Shown: piece after piece, positions 10,936-21,130 of the stretch
How positions within the stretch are numbered: the stretch's first letter is position 1
How the letters are laid out: each line of letters starts with the position of its first letter
Assembly (NCBI GenBank): GCA_033026295.1
Contig: CM065185.1
Coordinates: 930,001-994,000, forward strand
Direction: 5' to 3'
Source of the DNA: Channa striata
Lineage: Eukaryota; Chordata; Actinopteri; Anabantiformes; Channidae
Length of the DNA stretch: 64,000 nt
Position numbers and translations under genes: made by a program
The notes under the pieces: generated by a model
The model's database searches: none
Told to the model about the DNA's origin: nothing
What the model saw: only the letters and a program-made list of their open reading frames with translations

Positions 10936-13015
10936 GTGTCTCACACTAAACAGTTTTCTGATTTACGATTCCCCCACAAAGAGCTGATGGCCATCATTTG
11001 TAATCATTTAGATCACGGTCAAGTGAAGTTAGCAGAGCTGGCAATGAAGGCCAAGCCAACATTTGCAGGTTTACAAATACAATGCAACTTGAGCTACTCT
11101 GGGCAAAAGATTCCACCCTTCACACCATGCGGGCTTCTGCATCAAACTAGGCCTAAAAATTTGAATTTTACTAAATCACTCAATGCAATGCAACACACTG
11201 GATGTAATGCTGTTCCATTTGTATTTAAGATATAATGAAATTTAAATCCCTGCAACATGGGTTATTCAAATGTAGTCGCAACAATGTAAACAGTACTTTC
11301 TAAACTTTGAACAGGCATTGTGACTGGGCTGTGTGTGAACTCAAAGTAGTTTGGCATTTCAGGGCAGCTATGGAGAACGTAGATCAGTAAAACAAAGACA
11401 CCGGTGAGTCTGAAGATCTGTGAGACACAATTTGATCTTTAAGTGCATGTTTCATGAGGCAAGATTCAAAGGGACTGACTTCATGTAGTGATGTGCAATA
11501 TGTGTAAAGATTTATAAAATTAACTGAGGCTCGGCCCAGAGGGGAGCAGACACCCAAGTATGTTCATTACAGGTAATTAGGTGGGAAAAGGAGATGAGAC
11601 TCGGAGCTGAGCAGCCAGACTGACATATAGCAGCACAAAACAATTTATTCTATTCTTAAATTCAGTCCAGTCTTCAAATAATATCTTGCAGGACAGATAA
11701 TCACGTGGAAATATGGAAAGTCTGCAAGTAATACATGAAAGGCATAGACGGGGGGAGAAATTCAGGACTGTTCCATCAGGCAGCTACCAACAGAGATTCA
11801 ATTTGAAAACAGAGCGGGAATCAAGATGGTAACCTGTCACCTAGTTAGAAAGCAGAGTCAATCTCATACAGTTCAACCAAAATTTCATATCCCAACAGAG
11901 GTCATTTAATATCTTGGTAATCTTTGTTTGTGAAATCAGTGAAATTATGTTTTACACAAAATTAAAACATGGAAAGACCTTTTTCTTGTTACATTTACAA
12001 TAGACAAATGAAATGTACTTAGTCATAACTGATTATTTTCATCCCTTCGAGTAGAAGACTTTTAGAAGCAAATTTTCAGTTTAAAATGTAACAATACATA
12101 AGTGCTGCAGGGGAAAAGCCTTTGTTTTGACTTCTGGATTGTAGCCTCCTCTTTTCTTTATTCAATATGAATATAAAACCTCTTTTATAATATATATAAA
12201 ATGTAACTAAATAATTATTTCTACTTAAAAACTAGTTTCAAATGATTTGCTACACACTGGAACTCTGTTTTAATTTACATTTTACATAGCATCCCAACTT
12301 TCCTGGAAATGAACTTGAACTTGATATAATGATCTGTTGGATAGTAAGCAGCAAGTAAAATGCCATGATGTACATCATTTAACAACTGCACACAGACAGT
12401 ACAACCTGCTGCTTACTGTTGATGATGAACTTATCATTTCATCACTGGAATAATAAGGTCCAGTGAGTGTGCAGTAGTACACAGTAACAATCACTATGCT
12501 GGGGGGGGGGAATCACACACCTAACATGGGATTAAATCAATCAATAGACATTATATAAAAAATATTATTAATTAATATAATTTTCATGTTGTGTTTCACA
12601 TACTTTCTACAGTTCACATAACTTATATATCATTTATACTTAAGTGTAATTTGATTCAATTTCATTGTAGTTTAATATCCAGCCAGTGTTTTCACTGGAA
12701 AATGAATTTTTTGATTAATCTTGATTACAGCCTATAGACAGCTAATTTAGTTGCGTTCAGAGCATAACCAATTGTACTCATTAAATCTGTAATGTTGTTG
12801 GTTTCAAAAAGTCCTTAGTTTCAGGCTTTTAAACCAAAGGTGTAAGAAACCGGTAAAAAATTTGCTTGTATTTTTGCAGAGAAAAAGGGGACAAATTTAG
12901 TATTCGAGAAAACAGACAATAATGTGGCAGAAAAACTGGGTAAAAAGATGAGAGATGGCAGCATTGGCCACTGCACTGACCCCTGCAACATGCCGCAGGA
13001 TGTCGGTGTGAGGAA
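10936..13015. other. No recognisable gene; AT-rich
   Basis: About 2 kb without a supported gene. A frame at 10888-11235 (plus, 115 codons) overlaps the LINE tail and shows no domain. A run of ten G lies at 12501-12510. The last ~100 bp may belong to the 5' part of the Pim-like pseudogene downstream. Confidence 0.5.
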
Positions 13016-14925
13016 GTGGAGGGAGATGCCCCAAAAAAGGATGAGGTACAAACTACTGGTGAACACAGTCAGGCATCACAGGAGGAAATCAGTAGCCAGA
13101 GGGGCAAAAGAAAAGCCAGTGTTTGTGAAGACACAGCCGGAAATAAACCCAGGTGTAACATCAACACCGACACCAATGACGCTGTAATTGTCCCAGTGGA
13201 GGAACCTGCAGTAAGAGTAAATAAGAGGAAGGCCACTGATGATGGCAGGGCAATAGGGAAAAGGAAGAGACACATCATACGCACCAGTAGCAACAGGATC
13301 AGCACCAGTAGCCATTGATCCAGCAGCACCTATTCCAGCTCTTGTGAAGATGATAGTGGAGAATTCTGCCTAATCCTCAACAACGTTTCACCTGAGGAGG
13401 AGCAAATCTACCAGATATCCTCTTGAGGAAGTGCAAGCAGATGTAAGCTGACATTGTGAAAGAAAGTGACTACTGTAGTAGTTTAATGAAGACTCCTTCT
13501 AGAAGGACTCACGTTTTTTAAATGTCTGTGTTTTTGCTCAGCCCAGTTTTACAGCAAATATATCCAGCTTTCTCCAATCAGTGCTGGAGGCTTTGGCTCA
13601 TGGTCCGGCTTCAGGTCATGCGGGCTACTGTAAACAGGACTTTTTTCAAGTAAGTCTAACAAACACATGCTCACGAACATTAAACTATACACTGGTTTTT
13701 AGAAAGAACCAAACAACTGACTTTTTTTGTCCTGCAGGTGGCCATCACGCACATTCCCATTAAAGATGTAATGTTTTACAGAGTGGTAAGTTGTATGATT
13801 TGATGTCAAACACAAGATCTTAATACTAGAACCATTAAATATTCCTCCAGTTGCTTAAGCTACTGTCAGTCTTACAGTTTCTAAATTGACGTCAGGTTAT
13901 TTACCATTTTTACATTTGTTTTCAATTTGAGCACAAGTTAGTCCTGGTGATGGAAAGACCAGTCTCCTCCATGGATCTTTTCAAGTACCTGGAGGACCAC
14001 AAAAGATCCCTGGAGGAACATGAGGCAAAGGTACAAAACCTTGGTACATTTCTTTTCATCACCATTACAAACACACTTTTAGTTTCTCTGTGCCTTCAAA
14101 GTTTTGCACTGTCAAATTATTTAGTTTTACCAAGTCGAGTGTCAAAACTCAACAGAACTGAACTAGAATCCCTTGATTTTCATTGATTAATTTAGCTTTA
14201 GTAGCAAATGAGCTGAGTGCAGTGATTCAGTTTGAATGAACACATTTTAGTTTTAGTTCCTTCAAAAAAAAACAGCTGGTAGGCGCAGCCATCGACATGC
14301 ACTCCAAGGGCGTGTTTCACCAGGACATTAAATTAAAAAATGTCCTGGTCACATTAAAACAAGCCGAACCAGAGTTTTTGTCGTCAACTTGGGCTGTGGC
14401 GTCTTCTCAAAGCCATGGTGTTACTATTCCTTCTGTGGTACAATATCTGGGATCTGCTCCTCATTTTACAGTCTCTGAGCTAATGACCCTCACGGTTAAG
14501 CAAAGCTTCTTCTCATTCAACTCTCACCATCTTTTTGTCTTTTGCCTTCCATTCCTCTGTGGTTGTGTGTACCAGGTAACCGGGAATATTTCCCACCCAA
14601 GTTTTTTGAAATTAGGTACTATTGGGCCTGTTCCACCACTGTTTGGCAGCTGTGTGTCCTCTTTTACTCCCTGCTGGGAGGACATGACCAAATTACAACT
14701 AAAGGCTTCATCAATGGCCAGGTCCAAATCAACTCTGTACGGTCTCCAGGTGAGACACATACACTAACACCCTTTTATACAAGCCAGTAGGTTTCTCAGA
14801 TTTTGGGCTTGATGCTTCACTGTAGGTTCTTCCTTAAATCTTCTCTTTTGATTTTCAGCCTGCAAGACATTGTTAAAAACGTTTTGGCCCTGCTCAGTGT
14901 GCCACCCTGGAGGAACTACAGCTGT
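13016..14925 (+). pseudogene. Pim-like serine/threonine kinase pseudogene with introns
   Basis: The exons follow the order of fish Pim-like kinases. 13016-13318 is a basic, low-complexity N-terminal linker with repeated KRKAS/KRKAT. 13555-13649 carries the glycine-loop region (KYIQLSPISAGGFGS, then after a frameshift AGYCKQDFFQ). 13738-13785 encodes VAITHIPIKDVMFYRV. 13932-14030 encodes LVLVMERPVSSMDLFKYL. An exon from 14276 encodes GAAIDMHSKGVFHQDIKLKN. 14576-14749 encodes YYWACSTTVWQLCVLFYSLL. 14859-14909 carries LQDIVKNVLALLSVPPW. Most junctions keep consensus GT and AG. The copy is dead: VAIK is VAIT, HRD is HQD, DFG reads NLG after a frameshift (near 14372), PPE is PPK, and the segment between beta-3 and the hinge is missing. 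Retained introns show it arose by DNA duplication, not retroposition. Pim-like genes are an expanded family in teleosts. A LINE fragment abuts the 3' end. Confidence 0.78.
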
Positions 14926-15300
14926 GTCTGCTCCATCATATCTAAAAGATCTCCTTGTATCATATCATCCTACTAGACCACTTCGGTCCCAAAATGCAGG
15001 CCTACTTGTGCTTCCAAGAATTTCCAAAAGTAGAACGGGAGGCAGAGCCTTTAGCTATCAAGCTCCTCTCCTGTGGAACCAGCTCCCAGTCCAGATTCGG
15101 GAAACAGACACCCTCTCCACTTTTAAGACTAGGCAAAAAACTTTCCTCTTTGATAAAGCTCATAGTTTGTTATAGTCATGCTGCTATAGGCTTAGACTGC
15201 TGGGGGACTCTGCACTGAGTCACTTTCCTCTTCTCTTCACTCTCTCCTCTCACCCCACATCTATAATGTCACCACTGTATGACAGTCTGGGTCCTATTAG
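14926..15300 (+). mobile_element. 3' end of a CR1-group LINE
   Basis: The frame 14870-15175 contains APSYLKDLLVSYHPTRPLRS and then GGRAFSYQAPLLWNQLP. This is the characteristic C-terminal tail after reverse transcriptase in Rex1/L2-type fish LINEs, ending FKTRQKTFLFDKAHSLL. The downstream sequence ('ctgctataggcttagactgctgggggact') matches the usual 3' UTR start of these elements. It is 5'-truncated directly against the last Pim-like exon, so the insertion may have removed the end of that gene. Confidence 0.75.
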
Positions 15301-15899
15301 GGAGGTGGTTGTTAAAGATGTTTTAAAAATATTTTTTCAGGCAATGAGAAGGAAAATTATAATTTTTTTGTCCCAAAAATGTATATATATATTTTTTATT
15401 CACATTTACAAGAATAGATGGATGGACCCTGAAACAAACAGGGACATTTTTTATTTTTTTATCAAGAACTGCATACATATAATGCTAAATTAAGACTACT
15501 TAATAATACATTTGTTATAGATTAATTATATATTTTAAATATGTATTGACATATACAGTGGGGGGGGGGGTAAACTTTCCCTCATGGGTCAACTTCAAAA
15601 TTTCTCCTATTTTCAAAAAACAAATCATGAAAGGTTTCAGCCATTGACAATTACTGGAACAGGTGTTTAAAATATCGGTATGTTTTTAATGTTTTAGCAT
15701 AGAGATTTCGTGTAACCTATGGTCACTGCAAGATCATTAGTATTATAAAACATAACCGCTAATGAAAACATCTAACATCTTCTAAGTGTCATTAGTCTTA
15801 CCAATACAGCCACAAGACAACACTTTGAAAAAGTGCACACGTGCCTGTTTGTTTGTTCAGCAGGCAGCCCTTTCTGCACTGTCTGCAGGGTCTTCTAGG
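15301..15899. other. AT-rich spacer, no gene
   Basis: Nothing recognised apart from short T- and A-rich runs and a run of about ten G at 15560-15570. Confidence 0.5.
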
Positions 15900-16450
15900 T
15901 CTGCTTGGGTCTGCTGCTATACCAGGCAGTGATGCATCCAGAGAGAAAAATCTCGATGTTGCACCTGTACCTGCTGCAGTGTCCTCTTGCCAATGTCAAA
16001 CCTCCACCGTCTCCATAGAATGAAAACATACTGGTTGCTGTCTTGACTAGAGAAGATGGACCCTGAGGAACTTGAAGCTGTCTACAGGTGTCTTGTGGAA
16101 AGGCTGTAGTCTCCGTGTCCAAAACCAACTCTTGTGTCAGACATTGAGGTCGAGGTTGTTGTCCTGATGCTGTGATATCAGGGCTTCTTCTAAATGAAGA
16201 GGCGCACTCATCATTCCCAGGGATCAGGCCTGTGATGGTAGTGTTGTCTGTAAACTTTTATGATAGTATTAAAGTTGTGCGTTGCTACACAGTCACTGAT
16301 CAAAAGAGTGAACAGGGTGGACTTGTACTGAAGATCATCAACTCTTACCTTCTTGGGCCTGACTTTAAACTTTAAGGGTCTATAAAGGGTTTGTAAATTG
16401 TTGGCATCATATTCTGTCTCTTTATAAGTCGATATGAGACACACAAGGTT
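15900..16450 (-). mobile_element. Decayed LINE reverse transcriptase fragment
   Basis: Read on the minus strand, one frame gives SDCVATHNFNTIIK, which matches the segment just before the active site in L2/CR1-type fish LINEs. In the neighbouring frame the active-site region reads KFTDNTTITGLIPGNDE in place of the usual FADDT, so both the alanine and the second catalytic aspartate are lost. Further fragments continue down to about 15900 in broken frames, including GPSSL and GLTLARGH. The copy is clearly inactive and both ends are vague. Confidence 0.65.
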
Positions 16451-17119
16451 TCATATTGATGCCTTTTATAACTTATTTGACAATCTTGTCCAATCTTGTT
16501 TTACAGATGCTGTCATCATTTACCTGGCCAGCATGTCCTTCACATTCTTCACCATCTGCAGCTTGTTTCCTGATTTTTCCTCTTATTACTCATGTCCCAT
16601 TATGTTCTTATTACTTATCTTCACTCCTTGCAATATTGTTGCTCTATGTCAAGCTTGAGATCATTTATTCTCGGTATGTAAACTAAACAGCTGTTATTTT
16701 GGATTTAGGTTTCATTTCGTGGACTTTAGATTCCTTGTTCTGAGAACTGTCAGTCTCGACTGAATCTTTTGGTTTGAGTCGCTTCCAGAGTGTTTTTTTT
16801 TTAATACCTTTGGACTTGTGAAGTAAAAAAACTGAGGCATTAGATCTTTCTCCACCTTGCTATTGGGTTGTAACTCCGATTGTTGAAAACTGTGAACGCA
16901 ATTATTTATTTTTTTATTTTTTTATTCTGGAAAAGTCATCACTGCTTCAGTCCAGTTTTCTCCATCTTTTTAGCATTTCATGCATGTTGACCTTGATTTT
17001 GTGGAACAGGCAGAAATCTCAAGCACCCAAAGGGTTAATCAAGAAAGCTCAGATGAATGTGAGTTTATGTAAGTTATGTTGTGTGTTTTAAACTTTTTCA
17101 TTCCAAATGCATCATACAC
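16451..17119. other. No recognisable gene
   Basis: Two overlapping T-rich frames at 16434-16686 look membrane-like only because of T-rich codons. No domain or splice context was seen. Long T runs occur near 16793-16802 and 16905-16925. Confidence 0.45.
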
Positions 17120-17325
17120 ACACTTGTACAATTTAATATAATCCAATGCAGCAGCTCTGCCATGACTTCTACTTTTAGCAGGTTAGAATTTCTCAGTTTT
17201 TAAGCTGGAACTGTCAGAAAGGTGATAATTCTTCTATTCATATCATCGAGGTCATAATGTGTGTTGATGTCATGCTGAAGTGTATTATATAAAGAGGTGG
17301 TTCTTATGTTTTAGCCCCTTATTGG
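17120..17325 (+). repeat. Foldback repeat, copy 1 (one arm)
   Basis: Landmarks in order are 'tgcagcagctctgccatgac', 'ttctacttttagcaggtta', 'ttctcagtttttaagctgga', 'ctgtcagaaaggtgataat', 'gaggtcataatgtg', and 'aagaggtggttcttatgtttt'. The same ordered landmarks appear at 55165-55405, and in reverse in the second half of the copy at 28455-28765. Only one arm of the palindrome is present here. Confidence 0.7.
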
Positions 17326-18603
17326 TTTTAGATAGGTGAGAAAGTTTTTGAACCTTTGAGCCTCAGCAAACCATCCTTTTACCCTGGGGTCCTGATCACA
17401 AACACGGACCTCATGATGTCACCTTTACTGTCTGGACCTGTGGACTGAGAAACACTGCTTTGAAGCAGTTAAACACACAGATGTGAAAACATAATGTGAC
17501 TGGTTTTGTTATTTTTCTAGAAAATATGGTATTATTTACTCAACTTGATCTTGCTCCACTGACGGCTGTAGCTGAATGTGTTTACAGAGTGAGAGAACAA
17601 TGTCTCATCATCATGACCTATTTCAAGGCACCACTCATTCAGCTTGTAATAAATGAAAAGCTTGAGGTAACAGTCTGTACCACAGTAGCTTGTTCTGAAT
17701 CTCTGCAAGCACAGTGCTTCATTATGTCAGATTAATGCTGCTAACCAAACGCTACTTTCCCATTTGTTTTCATTGGTGTTGCTAACTTAAGGCATACACC
17801 ACAGTTCTTTTGATTGGAGTGGCAAACTACAAGCCAATGGTTTATCCAGCATTGACTGGTGTAAAAGCATTCCTATTTGTTAGCCTTAGTAGACTTTAGA
17901 CATCTGAAGGGAGGATGCTACAGCACACAAACACACAGAAATTCTTACAGAAATCAGCTCCAGGCCGAGGGACTGCAGAGGATTCATTCCATTTGTGTCT
18001 CAACATTGTCACCTCATCAGAAATTAGCTATTGTTATGAAAAAAATGGTAGAGTGTGCATATAATCACCTGCACGGTGTAATGAAGGTGTTGAAGCACTA
18101 TGCAGCTGCGATGTCTCATTGCCACCACTCTGGGCTCCATTCTGAGTGTCAACACATTACAAGTGTGATTCTACAACAGTGAATACTCTGTAAAGGCACT
18201 GGAGCCATTTCTTCTCTAATTACACCAGAAATAGAACATGATGGTGCACCTGCTTTTCTCTCTCTACTACCTCCTTCCCAATGAAGGCAGTGGCCCATAA
18301 AGAACTAAAAGACTCACAGAAAGAAACAAAAAATGAATGAGCCCAACAAAAGTATCTTTCATATCAGTGTTAGAAAGGTCATTGTTTATATTAGAGATCT
18401 GTCTGGATCTCTACTCGCGATGTTTTAGTTCCACAGTCCACAGTGTTGAGAGGTTTTTTAACATTACAGGATGATTGAAGACCTGTTCACAGCAAGTGAA
18501 TATTGCAGGAGTGAAGTGCACCTATGAAGATTTTGCTTGCTGTAATAATTGCTCATGCTCAAAAGATTTGTTTGAATCACTCGGGTTCAATGCCTATTCA
18601 CCC
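17326..18603. other. No recognisable gene
   Basis: A 101-codon plus-strand frame at 17877-18182 has no domain, no Kozak context and no splice signals, and is taken as chance. No other structure was recognised. Confidence 0.45.
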
Positions 18604-18900
18604 AGCCAATATATTAACTGCTTATCCTGTTCAGAGTCACAGGCCTGGAGACTATCCCAGCTGTCAATAGCTGAGAGGCGGCAATATATTTTAGGGTCCC
18701 ACACAGAGAGACATACATAGACCATTAACATAACATGCATGTGTTTGGACTTTGGGAGGAAACAGGAGTAGCTAGAGGAAATCCATACAAGCACAGTAAG
18801 GACTAAAACTCCATATCTATATAAGAAAGGCTACAGCCACCATGTAGACTGCAGCCATGGACCTTCTAGTTGTGGGGGAGCAACACTAACCACTCCCCAC
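18604..18900 (+). repeat. Common teleost interspersed repeat ('tatcccagctgtcat' family)
   Basis: Ordered landmarks match a very abundant fish repeat: 'actgcttatcctgttcagag', 'gactatcccagctgtcaata', 'gagaggcggcaatata', 'cacacagagagacatacata', 'acatgcatgtgtttggactt', 'tgggaggaaacaggagtagc', 'gaccttctagttgtggggg', and 'caacactaaccact'. The order and spacing are diagnostic even though single bases have drifted. It stops just before the hAT element's left end. Confidence 0.8.
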
Positions 18901-18927
18901 TATGTAGCCTATACCTGTGCTTTAGTA

Positions 18928-20497
18928 CAGGGGTGGGCTACAGCATGGGACCCACATCCGGCCTGTAGGTCTTTTTAATCAGGCCCGCCAAAGATTAGTA
19001 CAGAATTGCCTAAATGAAATCATATCATGACTATGACTGCATTCATTTCACCTTATTCTGTAATACCTGAGAGAAACAACAAATCAGCCTGTCACGCAGG
19101 ACAATGACTCGCCGTGTTGAACTAATCGACCAAGACTTGGCTAGCAAGTTAAACAAAAAAGCGGAGTCATTTACATTATATTCTGTGGCATTGGATGAAA
19201 GTAATGACATCAAGGACACTGCTCAGCTTTTAATTTTCATCAGAGGGATTAATGACAACTTTGACATAACAAAGGCAATTTGGCCATGCAATTCCTAAAG
19301 GTGAAAACACAGGGAGAGCACTTGTTTAACAGTGTGTCGGGCGTCAAACTACCTTGGAGTACGCTCGTCAACGTTACTACAGATGGATCGCCAAATCTGA
19401 CTGGGAAAAATGTTGGGTTGCTCAAAAGAATACAGGAGAGCATGAAAGAGGACAGCATTGAACAAGAGGTAATCTTCTTACACCGCATAATCCACCGGGA
19501 TGCACTGTGTAAATCCGTATTGCAGCCTGATCACGAAGAGGCCAGTTGTAAGTTTGGTAAGTTTATTCAAGTGAGAGGGCTTCAATTTATTAAGTTTCTT
19601 GAAGAAACTGACGCTGATCACCAGGACTTGCTTTAGCACTCCAGTGTCAACGAGTGTGGGAGCTCAAAAAGCAGATTATCACATTTATGGAGCTACTTGA
19701 GAAGCTGATGATTTTCCTGGGCTGAGTGACAAAGATTGGATTTGTGACTTAGCTTTTGCTGTGGACATACTGACACACATGAATGAGTGTAGCTGAACAT
19801 GAAGCTACAAGCGAAAGACCAGATTGTGCATGAACATCAAATCCTTCAAAATGAATTCTGTTTATCTTTCAATACTTTATTCTTAAAGTAAATGTCAAAG
19901 AAGTTGTTCTCTCATTGCCCCACACTGGCTACTCTGAAAGAGGCACCTCGACAACACAGGTAATCATTTGACGACCTGCACGAAGAATTCTGCCGTCGGT
20001 CCTCTGATTTTGGAAAAATCACTTCACTGGTGTCATGTCCCTTCACAGGAGATCCTGAAGTGGTGCCACAGGAGTTGCTGTTGGAACTGATTGATCTTCA
20101 ATCTGACACCATCTTAAAGGAGATCTTCCACTCTCTCAAACTGGATGAGTTTGATGTTTCAAGTACAGCTAAATTTCCAAACATCTAGAAGATGGCACAG
20201 AAGACGCTAAGCAGCTTGGTTCTACTTATTTGCATGAACAGACTTTCAGTGTGATGTACCACAACAAAGCACCCAGGTTATGAACACCTCAGAGCTGTTT
20301 TGAGAATTGCCACGACAAAACTAACACCAGACTTGGATGCACTGGCAAAAAGGTTGATCCCACTAAATGTGAATGAGAGTTTTAATACTGTACTGTTTTT
20401 TTTTATGTTTCTGTTGGATATGCAATGTACTCGCCCAGCCCCTCTCTCAATTTGACCCCTCAATGTGACCCCTGAGCCATAAGTTTACCCAGCCCTG
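18928..20497 (+). mobile_element. hAT-superfamily DNA transposon, internally deleted
   Basis: The left terminus is 'caggggtgggcta' at 18928. The right terminus, read on minus from 20497, is 'cagggctgggtaaactta'. These match the short CAGGGGTGGGC-type ends of ZBED/GTF2I-related hAT elements. The interior encodes the matching transposase (separate entry). At about 1.57 kb it is shorter than intact relatives: the N-terminal BED zinc-finger part is missing between the left end and 19104. The 8-bp flanks (ctttagta and ctctcctg) do not match, so no target duplication survives. Confidence 0.8.
19104..20370 (+). pseudogene. hAT transposase remnant (ZBED / GTF2IRD2-like)
   Basis: A first frame (19104-19298) reads TRRVELIDQDLASKLNKKAE and FTLYSVALDESNDIKDTAQL. 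The VALDES segment holds the first acidic catalytic region of hAT transposases. After a frameshift, 19280-19636 reads VNVTTDGSPNLTGKNVGLLK (second catalytic region, TDG) and EVIFLHRIIHRDALCKSVL (the canonical HCIIHQ has become HRIIHR). Broken frames then carry FLEETDADHQDLL, a FAVDILTHMNE-type segment near 19755-19795, and the C-terminal region around 20170-20340 (PNI..MAQ, FGSTY-like, RIATTKLTPDLDALAKR). The N-terminal zinc finger is absent. Several frameshifts and stops make this non-functional. Confidence 0.82.
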
Positions 20498-20974
20498 CTC
20501 TCCTGCTAAGATGCTAATTAAAGTTACAAAAGGGACTTTTGTAATAAATATAAACACAGATTGTCTTCTTTTAAAATGTTGTTTTGTCACCCACCCCTCA
20601 TCCCTTTATGGAATTTTAATCTATGACACCAACTGCCACTCATCATAGAATGATGGATATAAATCTAATGGCCTACTGTAGCAAGTGGCCCACTGAACAA
20701 TAATGGTCATGGTAATGATGAATGCTTGGTAACAGTCAAAGGGGCTCTTTTTAATGCATCTTAAATGGAACAGTACTTGTTTTGTTTCAATTGTTACCCA
20801 CTGGGAAGTTAGGCTGGGGACATGCTATGAGATAATGGTTAGAATGAATCATCGCCCCAAAATTATTAAGTAGTGTGATGCTGTTACAGACACAATGTTA
20901 ATGCTACCCAGACGTTCAGACTCTCACCAATCTCAAATCATAAACATCAAACGTATTTGATGCTTATTTCATAT

Positions 20975-21130
20975 TTCAGCTTGTCCCTTCAGGGGTTGCC
21001 CCAGTGTAACAACGTTTTTATGTCAGATGCCCTTCCTGCCGCAACCCTCCCATTTTATCTGGCACCAAGGTAAACATTATTGGCTGAGCGGGGCTGCGTC
21101 GGGTGAGGTGTGATTCGATCCTGCTGCCCT
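20975..21130 (-). mobile_element. RTE-tail fragment or short RTE-derived SINE
   Basis: On the minus strand it reads 'ggtgccagataaaatgggag', then 'ggttgcggcaggaagggcat', then 'ctggggcaacccctgaaggg'. The same ordered modules occur in the RTE copy at 24.9-25.8 kb and, more diverged, in the tail of the SINE at 5.6 kb. Upstream on minus is 'aggatcgaatcaca', which resembles a tRNA B box, so this may be a whole short SINE. No coding sequence is present. Confidence 0.6.

Noticed and set aside
10888..11235. 115-codon plus-strand frame after the LINE
   Set aside because: It starts within the LINE tail and shows no domain or conserved motif.
17877..18182. 101-codon plus-strand frame
   Set aside because: No domain, no start context and no exon signals.
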